A stretch of 64,000 bases of DNA, from the NCBI GenBank assembly GCA_030267565.1, contig BRXU01000003.1:6981001-7045000 (forward strand). The letters are read 5' to 3'. Source of the DNA: Pleodorina starrii (Eukaryota > Chlorophyta > Chlorophyceae > Chlamydomonadales > Volvocaceae). Positions 13,101-22,683 of the stretch are shown piece by piece; position 1 is the stretch's first letter, and every line of letters starts with the position of its first letter. Both the position numbers and the translations under genes were made by a program. The notes beneath the pieces were generated by a model. The model did not search any database and had not been told where the DNA came from. It saw only the letters and a list, made by a program, of their open reading frames with translations.

Positions 13101-16051
13101 TAGCGGAAGACGGGTTGCGTGAACAGGGCCCGGGTGGAGGGACGGCGGTGAGAAGTGGGTTAGATACGACAGTCCCATCTCGTCCCATCTCGTCCCATCC
13201 CGTGTCGTCTCGTCCCATCTCGTCCCACCCACCTTGGCCGCCATCATGTCCCTGCTTGCCGCCAGAATGGCCCCCGCGATGATTCGGTTGGCGGGCACCA
13301 GCAGCAGACTGACAGCCAGACCGGCTAGGAAGGCGTAGCGGACCTGAGGAGCGTAGTGGGATGGTGGGGTGGAGTGGGGTTGGGTGGGGTGGGTGCGGGG
13401 GATGGGTGTGGTGGGGGACTCGGTGGAAGTGGTGGTGCTGGGCTTTGGGTTGTGGTGGTGGTGGAAGGCGACGGAAGGCGACAAAAGGCGACGGAAGGCG
13501 ACTGCATGACGGCGGATGGGAGACGCGCGCCTCCGTGCCGTGGGACCCAACGACGACCCGCGGGTCGGTCCGCCCTTTGCCCGCGCCTCTCCTCTCTCTC
13601 CTCTCTCTCTCTCCTCTCTCCTCCCTCTCCTCTCTCCCGTACCTGCGTGTACAACATGTACAGCGCCAGCACCATCTGCATTGGCAGCGACCACAGCTCG
13701 TGGAAGGACAGCAGCAGATTCACCGCCCGACCGCTGTCAACAGACATCAGAGTGCTCACGTCCGTGCCGCCGCCGCCGCTGCCCCCGCCGCCGCCGCCGC
13801 CGCCGCCGCTGCCCCCGCCGCCGCCGGCGGCGGCGGCGGGAGCGGCGACATCGGCGCCACGGCCTCCGGCCTTATCCTCCGCATCGCCCACGGTGCCGCC
13901 GTGGCTGGCATCCGCGGCGGCGGTGCCTGGCGGCGCGGCTGCAGTACTGTCGTACCGTACGGCAAGCAGCGACTTGCGGTACAGCACGCACATGAGGCCC
14001 GCCCGCAGCTGGCAGGAGAGGCGGCTCTGCGGTTCAGCGGAGCAGCAAAAGGGGGGGGGATGGGGTGAGGGGATGATAAACAACAAGAAACCGCAGGTGA
14101 TGTGGCGGGGGGACGACGTTGGCGAACGGAGCTCTCCTCCTTCCTCCCGCATCCATTTTCCCTATCCCCGTCCCTCCTCCTTCCCCCGCCCCCCACCAGT
14201 TGATAGTTGAAGTGCGCATTGAGCAGCGCTCTCGCCACCGAGGTAAGGCCCAGCAGGACCACACACACCGCTCCGAAGCGCGGACTGCTCGGACCCAGCG
14301 CCGCCGCCAGCGCCCGCCACCAGTCCCACGGGTCCATCATGCCGCCGCCGCTATCGCCGCCGTCGCCGCCACCACTGCCATCGGCGGCCCCGCCAGGCGT
14401 CATTGTCGCCGCCAGCGTCGCGGCCGGTGTCGCGCGATCTGGGTCGGGCGAGATCGAGACCGACCCGTGGGTCATGGTCGCCGCCGTCGCCGGCGGCGCC
14501 GGCGGCGCCGCCGCAGGCGGCGCGGCGGCGAGCCAGGTGACGAGTAGCTTGAGGAGCAGTGGGCCGGAGAAGCCCAGCAAGTCGTTCAGGAGCTGGGTTG
14601 GGGGGGGGGGTTAAAAGGAAGATATCGCAGCGGAGACGGAGACGGCGTCAGCGAAGGGACCCGGGTTTGGGGGGGGGGACGAAAGGGGGGTTATGATGAG
14701 GATGAGGAGGAGTGGCGGGTGGGGGATAAAGAGGGTCTGCACAGGCGCGTCTGTGGGGGGTCTGTGGGTCTGTGGATCTGCGGTGCGTTTGTGCCCGCTC
14801 CCACCAGCCGCGGTTCCGCGTTGCAAGGCCTTTGGCCCTTGCTGCCGAGGCGCGGCTGCAGCGCAGCGCAACAGGAGACCCCTTCCAGCGACCTCCTCCC
14901 CCATTGCTGGTTCAGGTTGGCTGACGTAGCGCCCGTCCCTCCGCTGCGGCAAATTCCTTGACTACGATACTCGCAATCCGCGGGGCCGCAGCAGGCGGCA
15001 GCGGCAGCGGCAGCGGCAGCGGCAGCGGCAGCCACCGTACCGAGGTCCCTCCAACACCAGAGTACCTAAGAAGATCCGAACCTCTCCTCCCGGCCCCCCG
15101 GCGCAATAACGCGCAGGCACCTTGATAAGGCCCAGCCACGCGTACGGCCTGCCGTACGTCCGAGCCAGCGCACGCAACAAGGACGGCCGGTCCGGCCTGA
15201 TGAGCAGCTCCTGGGGTGGCAGCAGGCAAAGGTCAGATTGGTTTGGGTTACGGTTACGGTTGCCGTTGGCGGTTACGGTTACGGTTACAATTGCGGTTGC
15301 GGACGATGGAAGGAACCGCCGCTGAGAGGCACCACGAGAAGGCTCGGAGGGGTGGCGCTGAGGCGGCGATGCGTTCCGCCGTATCCAGACACAAGTTGGG
15401 CGGTGGTGTGCAAAGGGGGTGTGGCAAAGCCCTCCGCTGCCCAAAGGACCACCCTCCGCTGCGCAAAGCAGGTCCCTGCAGGTCCCCACATGCGGCAGAT
15501 CCAACACTTCATCCCACTGTATAAAAGTGCCGCCACTGCAACTGCTCACGAAAAGGTGCCCACCTTGCTCCAGCTGAGCCACAGTTGTCGGCCGCACAGC
15601 TCCGGCTGCAGACCGGGGTCCAGGCGCAGCAGGTCGTCCGCGTGTAGCTGCCTGCGGCTTCCTGTCCTCATGAGAGGCGTGACCCAGCCGAACCAGCAGG
15701 AGCTCCACCGGCCGTGGCCGGCTGTGCATGGCGGAGCTGGCATGGGCTGGGCGGTTTGGCCGCCCGCAGGCCCCGCCGCGGCGGCGTCATCGGAGCTCGT
15801 GCCTGCACGGCGTTTCGGGGCAAGATTTTGTTGTGAGGGGCCTGGCTGTTGCCAAGCCTAGTCGCAAACGTCGACATCCGCGATGGCAGTTGGACCCCTG
15901 CTGGAGCCGGGCTAACCCTTGCAAAGATAATTTCTACTCTATTTAATCTTAAATTCGGATAAATATTTGTAGCAACTGTACCATGTGTCGGCAACAAGGG
16001 CTCCTGCAGCTCCCTAGCAGCAGCGCGCGTGCGCTCATGCACGCGCGCCAT
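4466..16051 (-). CDS. ABC transporter, ABCC family, ABCC10/MRP7-like (17 exons)
   Basis: A full-length ABCC exporter of about 2,225 residues. Minus-strand exons: 16051-15982, 15721-15564, 15210-15121, 14592-14197, 14026-13643, 13343-13233, 12994-12905, 12473-12206, 12013-11379, 10942-10655, 10470-10388, 10058-8167, 7916-7814, 7400-7245, 6856-6663, 6432-5785, 5577-4466. All splice phases agree. NBD1 has Walker A GRVGAGKSS (about residue 760), LSGGQ (about 859) and VMVLLDDVLASLD. NBD2 has GLVGRTGSGKSS (about 1830), LSAGQQQ (about 1988), RLVLLDECSAHVD and an H-loop histidine. The transmembrane domains carry ABCC10-type signatures, such as LLGFSGPLLLKLLV and RFSSDVSAVDDSLPFILNI. The family exports organic anions and conjugates. 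The start at 16051 gives only about 24 residues (with EPLLP) before the linker, so there is no TMD0. Exon 2 could start at 15736 instead. Poly-Ala/Gly insertions inflate the length. Confidence 0.9.
7130..7163. repeat. CA dinucleotide repeat in an ABC transporter intron
   Basis: A short CA array, once interrupted by an extra A, in the intron between the exons ending at 7245 and starting at 6856. Confidence 0.9.
9399..9463 (-). other. His-rich segment in the ABC transporter linker
   Basis: This part of the 1,892-bp exon reads HTHTHGHHTHHTHSH followed by QHHHH on the minus strand. It lies just after NBD1, in the cytoplasmic linker before the second membrane domain. Acidic and Ser/Gly-rich sequence follows. 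His-rich cytoplasmic loops bind zinc in ZIP and CDF transporters; a similar role here is only inferred. Confidence 0.85.
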
Positions 16052-16169
16052 GCTTTGCTGAAGAAGTTTGCTTTGCTGAAGAAGTTTGCTTTTTTTTGGC
16101 CTAGGAGGGTCAAGCTCTGTCACGTTCACTGCTCAGTCGAGTTCAACTGTCTTCGGAGCTGCAAACACA

Positions 16170-17211
16170 CCGAATAGTCACTACTTAGGGTAAGCGCGTG
16201 TGTTTCCGTTCACGACGTGAACGACTGGTGACTGTTCGCTGAACGTTCACTGAATGTTCAGCGAACAGTCACGGGGAACGTTCACTGAATGTTCAGTGAA
16301 CGTTTGTCAAAGCCAGGTGGCCGACGTCGATGGTACTTCCAAATACGCAAAAATGGCCGCAGCTGCAGGTGCATCAAACGATATGCCGGACCCGACGAAA
16401 TAAATTGTCTGAGGATGCACGGCCGGCCAATGCTTGTCGAGAAGCAGCAGCGCCTTGTCAAGATCCATGTTGACTTTATGCAGAACTAGCCGGCAGAGAA
16501 ACTCATTTGGGAGTGCCGGGGGACCGGTGCGGACCGGTGCGCTTGTAGGTCGTACTATTTCGCAAAATAGTACGGCACGCATGCTCCAGCGCTGTTCCCG
16601 TGCGCATAAAAGGTATTCACAAAATTGATTGGCCTTGTATCGGTTCGTTATATGTGCCCCAGCAGCTTTTGTCACTTAGGCAGCTATCCATAAGTCAAAA
16701 GCCGGTGCGCTTGTAGGTCGTACTATTTCGCAAAATAGTACGGCACGCATGCTCCAGTGCTGTTCCCGTGCACATAAAAGGTATTCACATAATTGATTGG
16801 CCTTGTATCGGTTCGTTATATGTGACCCAGCAGCTTTGGTCACTTAGGCAGCTATTCATAAGTCAAAAGCCGGTGCGCTTGTAGGTCGTACTATTTCGCA
16901 AAATAGTACGGCACGCATGCTCCAGCGCTGTTCCCGTGCACATAAAAGGTATTCACATAACTGCTTGGCCTTGTATCGGTTCGTTATATGTGCCCCAGCA
17001 GCTTTGGTCACTTAGGCAGCTATCCATAAGTAAAAAGCACAAAAGGACGCACGTTAATTTCGCTTTGCTAGCAGTACAAGGGCCTTAACGGTGAACGGTG
17101 AACCTTCAATGAACGTCCACGGTGAGCGTTCAGTGCAGGTTCAGTGAACGTTCGTTCTCCTTTCAGTGAACGAAGAAACCCGCGTTTACCAGAGATTACT
17201 CCGAATAGTCA
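16170..17211. mobile_element. Candidate non-autonomous insertion with terminal and tandem repeats
   Basis: An 11-bp direct repeat, CCGAATAGTCA, flanks this block at 16170-16180 and 17201-17211. Just inside, the left end reads GGTAAGCGCGTGTGTTTCC (with an extra G before it) and the right end, on the opposite strand, reads GGTAAACGCGGGTTTCTTC; both are followed by GTTCAC. These look like imperfect terminal inverted repeats. The interior holds palindromic GTTCACTGAA clusters near both ends and a triple 168-bp tandem repeat. A 122-codon minus-strand frame (16675-16307) lies inside and resembles nothing I know. No transposase was recognised. The direct repeat could be a target-site duplication, but 11 bp is not diagnostic of a superfamily. 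Confidence 0.5.
16534..17037. repeat. 168-bp tandem repeat, three copies
   Basis: Three near-identical copies start at 16534, 16702 and 16870, each with CCGGTGCGCTTGTAGGTCG. Each copy contains a hairpin-capable inverted repeat, GTACTATTT with AAAATAGTAC around CGC. Copies differ at only a few positions, which suggests recent amplification. Confidence 0.95.
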
Positions 17212-18626
17212 TCTCTATCTCCCGATAACGTTGCAGCTATCGTTTCAAAATACCGTTTGCTGTGTGCACAATATATTTGTGCGCCACGTCCTACAGGGCC
17301 CCTTCAGGGGCTCCTCCCGCACGCTGGCCCGCTGGCGGTGCCCTCCGAATGGCCGCTCGGGAGGGCCGGAGCGCCCTCCGTGACCACTGCTACAACTAAT
17401 AATGATGCTGCTGTATATAGGTTGGCCGCCTGCGCCGAGCCAACCCGCTTCTGAGCCGCTTCTCTTCTCAAAGGGACTCGCGGGGGCGGATTCTGCTGCG
17501 CTGCTGGTAACAGCCAGAGATGCTCTTGCAGAAATGCGACCGCGCGGCCAGAACCCTGGTCGCGCCCACGTCATGTCCCTCTGTGTCGTGCGCTCGTCGT
17601 ACAACAGGCCGGTTTTGGAGCATCCGGACCGCGCAGCGTCCACGCGCGCACCCTCTCCAACGCCCGGCCAGCTGGCCCCCTCCCCCCTCTCGTCCGCCCC
17701 GGGCGTCCCAAAAACCCGGGCGGCAAGACGAAGCGAAACGAAACGAAACGAACGCTTCAAAAGGCTTCAGGAAGAACCCATTCGTGCATTCGAGCCTGAC
17801 CCACTCCCTGCATGCAACCCACAAAACCTCGTCACAGAACCTCGACAAAAGAAGGAACCCGCCACCCCCCCACACACAAACACATCCTCCCCTCCGAGCT
17901 ATGGGCTCGGCTCCAGTGGGCTCGGCTCCCAGCAGGCAGCCCGAGTCTGCCGCCGGCCGCGACCCAGAAAGCGGCAGCTCAAGGCTCCTCCGGCCGGGCC
18001 TTCCTCCGCCGCGGTTGTCTTCGTTAATTATCCCACCCACAGGCCACAGCCGCCGCCTGCGTGCCGCCTACCCCCCACCCACCCCCACCCCATTCCGTCT
18101 CCCCGGGCTTCGAGCCATGCAACGAGCCAACGACCAAATACCGTAACCCAACCGGCCGAAATGAAAACGAGGCAGCCTCCCGAATGTGCCGCTCAGTGGT
18201 GCCAGTGATGCACGGGCCGACCCACTCAACACCAGCACGCGATAACTACCAACACACGGAATCTGTACGATTCCGCTCTGTACGGAAGCTGTGGTGACAG
18301 CTCCTCACTGCCTACACGAAAATGGAACCGAGGCCGCAAAACAACCTCCCTCCCACCCCCACCCCGCACACACATACACACTCACACATTTGCAGCGCGG
18401 TACACACATCCGTTCGACCCGTTCGTCCGAATGGGTGAGCGAACGAGCGAGCGAGATGTCGCCGCCGCGAAGAGACGCCGGGGTGGCAGCCGTAGGAGGC
18501 TGTCCCGTATGAGCTGCGCAGGGTCTCGTAAGGATTGTGGAGATGGCGAATCCCCGGGGGGAGGGAGGGGGAAAGACCCGGGAAACGGAGGCCCGCCGAC
18601 GACGCACTTCCCCCTCCATTGTCCAT

Positions 18627-20969
18627 TCACACCTCGGGAATTTCCGGCGGCAGCAGGGGACTGATCCGTGGGTCATCATTGTACAGACCCGCCGGCGCTC
18701 GCCGCGCGCCCCCCGACGCGCCGCCACCCCGCCCTCCGGCCACGCCGCCGCCGCCGCCGCCGCCATCCGCCGCGCCGGCTTCAAAGCCCCCTCTTCCGCC
18801 GCTCCCGCCGCCTGCACCTTCTCCCGCGCCCGAGGTGGCAGCCATGATGGCCAGATACACGGCGGCGGAGGCGGCGATGGCGGTGAGTAGCCCCGACAGC
18901 ACCGCCCAGGCCGCCAGCTGCCGCTGCTGCAGACTGACGGCAGTCCACCTGCGGGGACCAGGGGAGATGAGGCGGGATGAGGCGAGGCGGGGAGAGGAGA
19001 GGAGTTTGGTGCGGCAGGCTGCCGTCGATTAAAGAATCAATGCACGCGCGCGCGGCTGCGGCGGCTGCGGCGGCGGCGAGGGGCGAGGGGCGAGGGCGAC
19101 CGACGGTGCAAGGAAAGCAATGACGGGGGCGGGAAGGGAAGGGAGGGGACAGGGAGGGGGTTGCGATGCTTGTGTGAGAGCGTTTGGCCAGCATGCCACA
19201 CCTCCCAAGGCAACCCAGACTGGACGCGGCGAAAGAGCCACCAGAGGGCCACCCCAGGCAATACCGGTAGGCGCAGCTCGCGGCGTCCACGCCAACGTGT
19301 GCATAAGCGCTCTTACGGGCCCACGGCACCAGGCTCACCAGCCCGACCCGGCCGCCGCCGCCAGCAGCAGCACCGCAAGCCTCGCCTCCCCCGCCGCCGA
19401 CCCGACGTGCCACCACCCGTCGCCGTCGCGGCGCAAGCCGCGCAACAGCAGCGGCGGCGGCGCCGCCGCCGCCATCTTCGCCGTCACTGGCTGCTCCGCG
19501 AATGTCACTCTCCGGGCGCCAGGCGAGGAGCGCGCCGCCGCTGCCGCCGCCGCCGCCGGCGGCAGCAGCGGCTCCCGCTCCGTCGCAGCACACCAGTCGT
19601 TGCCGCCGGCGCCGCCGGTGCCGATCTCGCCCTCCCCCGCCGCCTCCAGCGGCGTCGTGAGCGTTGCGAGGGCGGCGGCAGGCGGCGACGGCAGCTCCTC
19701 TGAAACCCCGCCGCCGCCGTCGATTTCCCTGGCGGCGGCGGCGGCGCCGCCGCCGTCGCCGGTCTGGTCGAGGTCGACCTCGCCGTACGTCTTGTAGCCC
19801 CGATATGCGTTGAGCGCGTCGGTGCCGTACAGCTTCGGCGGCGGCGCCGCCGCGGGCGAGGCCGTCGGTGGCGACGGCGCCGCCGCCTCCGCAGCCGCTG
19901 ACGGGCGCAGACGCAGGCGGCCCTGGTCATAGGGCCCTGCCGGATGGACCAGAAGTGCGTTGTCCTCCTGGAATGACGTCACGAGGGCACAGCGGCGGGC
20001 GCCGGCGGCAACATTTCCCCTTTTCAACCGCCCCTTTGTTACCGGCACTACTGTTGGTTGACCCCTCGACCATCTCCCTTGGCCTGCGGTACTCCTTTCC
20101 TTTCCCTGTGGTGTTTCTTTCCATTTCTCTGATTCTTTCTCCCTCCCTCCCAAGTCCCAACCAACCGACGGACCCGACCCACAACCACCAACCATAAACT
20201 CCCAACCACCAACCACCTGATACGCGCCCACGGCCGCCGCCGCGTCGGCATCGCCCTCCGTAACCTCCCTCAGGAGCGATCGCATCGGAGCAGACAGTCC
20301 TGCGGCGGAAGGCCCCGCCGCCGCCGCACTTGCCTTCACCGCCGCCGCGGCGGCGGTGGGGCCGAAGGCGGCGGCGGCGATGGGCCCCGCCGCGCCGGCG
20401 GCGCCGGTGGCGGCCTCGCCCTCCTCCTCCGCCTGGGGTCCCGCAGGTGCAGCTGCCCCCGCGCCAGGAGGCAGTGGCGGTGGAGGCTTGGGCGGTTGCA
20501 CGGTTGGTACGGCAAGCCGTGCAGCCGCCTCGCTCTCAGCTTGGTAATGTCGTAGCGCCGCCGGCTGTGTCGATGGGGGTGTTTCGGAGCGCGGCAACGC
20601 GTTACGAGGCGTTGAGCTAGAGGAGTGGTGGCATACTTTGTTCTCGGGGGAAAGGGGTTGCGCTGAGGCTCGGGAAGGTGAGCCGTGCTGAGCACTGGTG
20701 TAACGAACGCTTAGGCAAATGAAGCGACGCACGTTACGGCCGGAACGTTGGCCTGCGCCTGTGCACACCCTGTCCCTCGAGCCCTGGGACCAGGCGGACA
20801 CACCGCCGCGAGTCAGCGCGTAAATGTGAAATTTTGATCTGGAAGAAAGGCGTATGCATTTGTGCTTGGGGCCGCTATAGGGCTGCGACCGGGACGCGGT
20901 CAGGTGTGGAACGAAGCCTACCGGAGGCGCCGGAGTCCATAGCGCGCGGGAGGAGCTGGATGATGCCAT
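18627..20969 (-). CDS. Unrecognised protein with two C-terminal membrane segments
   Basis: I do not recognise this gene. The model has exons 20969-20217, 19967-19339 and 18948-18627, giving about 567 residues. The two introns have good sites and matching phases (CAG to GAG, and TG to G). The last two exons are the best supported. The first is a long frame from an ATG at 20969 that may hide introns or start later. The middle is Ala/Pro-rich, with conserved-looking patches EDNALLVHPAGPYDQG and LYGTDALNAYRGYKTYGEVD. Two hydrophobic helices follow (ARLAVLLLAAAAGSGWW and LLTAIAASAAVYLAIM), then a Gly-rich tail ending DDPRISPLLPPEIPEV. It could be an algal membrane protein anchored at its C-terminus. 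An alternative is that it forms the TMD0 of the downstream ABC transporter, but that gene has its own plausible first exon. Confidence 0.5.
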
Positions 20970-21427
20970 ATTATGTTGCTATAGCGCGTGGTTAAACTCG
21001 TGTTGGGTGTCAGGCTACCTTGCCTATGGCATCGATGAAAATCCCGGAACCGCGGGTCATTGGATGAGAAAGATTTGCAGGCTAGACGAAATTTGGTGAA
21101 AGCCAACTTTAGGTTCAATTTTGCCTACATTTATCAAAGATTGTACTGAAAAACGGCAATCTACGTCACGATCCGAAACTCGCCCTCAACTGCTCGCGCA
21201 TGCTATTTTGCCCCAAACCGAAGCCTAAGGACTCAGATGGAGGACTGCTAATACCATAATCATAACACGTATATTACATTACCACTCGTTGGAACGGAGC
21301 TTCGTCGCTGCTAAATTTCCTCTTAATCACAATCACGATTACTACCTGAGCACGGTGAACCGGCGATCCAAGCATAAAAACATAGAACATCCACACACAC
21401 ATACACACTTGCTTAGATCCGTGAGCA
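20970..21427. promoter_or_regulatory. Shared upstream region between divergent genes
   Basis: A 458-bp AT-richer valley between the putative start at 20969 (minus strand) and the GCK-domain gene start at 21428 (plus strand). It presumably holds both promoters. No clear TATA box was identified. Confidence 0.45.
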
Positions 21428-22683
21428 ATGGAGCCAGCGGGGGACGGGGAGCCCCTAACCAACCCTGCCGATGACGTGACGACAAGCGGCCAGGAGGGCG
21501 AGGACGAGGAGGAGTGCGGCTGGTGCCGGTGGATGAAAGCTGGAGGCTGTAAAGCGGAGTTCCAGGCAAGCACATCACAATGCTGCAGTGCCCACGCACG
21601 CCTGCCGGCGGTGGGGATTTCTGTTGGCTGGTGTGTTTGACCCAGACCACGACAGTTGCCTCTCTGGCGGCCCGATCCGCGAACCAGCTGCTGTCTAACA
21701 TAGAGCACGAAAGGGCGAGCGGGGTTGCCGAGGGTTGGTTGCAGCTACGTGCGGCTTGATCAGGGGCTTTGTGGAAGCGAGGCGCGGTGGGGAATGGGAC
21801 ACGGCACACGAAAATGACGGCCAAAATGCCCTTTAAAGCCCACTTCTCCCTCAGGGAAAGACAACAGAAACCCACTTCTCCCTCTCCCGCTACGCCTCCC
21901 CGCAACTGCACTCAGGCCCCGCGCCCTCCCTCCCAAGTAACGGCCCTGCTCCACCTCCGGATCCAATCCCTGCCGGCCCCTTGCGCCAGGCCCTGGCCCG
22001 ACACGCCCTTTGCCATTTGAGTTTGTGCAGTACAGCTTCCAGTACAGTTGGATCATAAACACCGACACCGACCAGAGAGCCTTTCCCGGTTGACCCAAAT
22101 TGTCCATCTGGGTCCGTCGTGGCCGCCGCCGAAGTCTTATCCCTCGCTGCGTACCCCCATTGTCGATCCCAACTTTTAACCCCTCGCTTGTCCACCCCTT
22201 CTTTATATTACGGTATCCCTCACTTTCAACCACCAACCCGCTCTTTGTCGCCAGCCCGCCGGCATCACACACACGCAAGCACATACACACGTTTCCTACA
22301 TACACACACGTAAACACACGTGTGCGCGCGTCCGCGCCCGCCCCCGCCCCCGCCCCCCCCCGCAGGTGTGGCTTGATTGCGTGGACGGTGTGAAGGCCGC
22401 GGGTCGGGACGACATAGAGAGCTGCGCCTCCATTATGGGGCCTCTGTGGGAGTGCATGGAGCGCCACCGCGACTACTACGCACCGCAGCTTGACTCTCTG
22501 GCGGAGAAGCGCAAGGGGGCGGCGGCGGAGGAGGGGGACGGGGAGAGGGAGGGGGAGGGGAAGGAGGAGGGGGAAGAGGGGCGAGGAGGGGCAGGGACGG
22601 GGAAGACGGAGGGGGAAGGGGAGCGGGGGGCTGAGGCCGGGGCGGCGGCGGGGAGTGGGGCCGAGGAGCAAGGGGTAAGATAG
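21428..22683 (+). CDS. GCK-domain protein
   Basis: A small Cys-rich protein of about 151 residues with the plant/algal GCK domain. Exons are 21428-21565 and 22366-22683. The core reads ECGWCRWMKAGGCKAEFQ, then VWLDCVDGVKAAGRDDIE and SCASIMGPLWECMERHRDYY, with the family's cysteine spacing. The tail is Lys/Glu/Gly-rich and low in complexity. The domain's function is not established; its paired cysteines resemble twin-Cys intermembrane-space proteins, which is only a suggestion. The intron uses a GC donor (CAG then GCAAGC) with a normal AG acceptor. A perfect GTAAGA donor just before the stop (after 22674) could extend the gene, but the nearest AG (22899) reads directly into TAG. It is divergent from the gene at 20969 and convergent with the proteasome gene. 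Confidence 0.88.

Larger units (their letters stand above)
16052..18626. other. Spacer upstream of the ABC transporter
   Basis: The left part (to about 17260) is clearly AT-richer than its surroundings and holds the candidate inserted element and presumably the transporter promoter. From about 17280 to 18626 the base composition returns to GC-rich. A 268-codon plus-strand frame (from 17402) and a 190-codon minus-strand frame overlap there. Neither shows a recognisable domain or a convincing exon pattern, so I call no gene. Confidence 0.5.

Noticed and set aside
17402..18208. 268-codon plus-strand frame
   Set aside because: Compositionally unremarkable, overlapped by an equally long minus-strand frame, and without domain or convincing exon joining.
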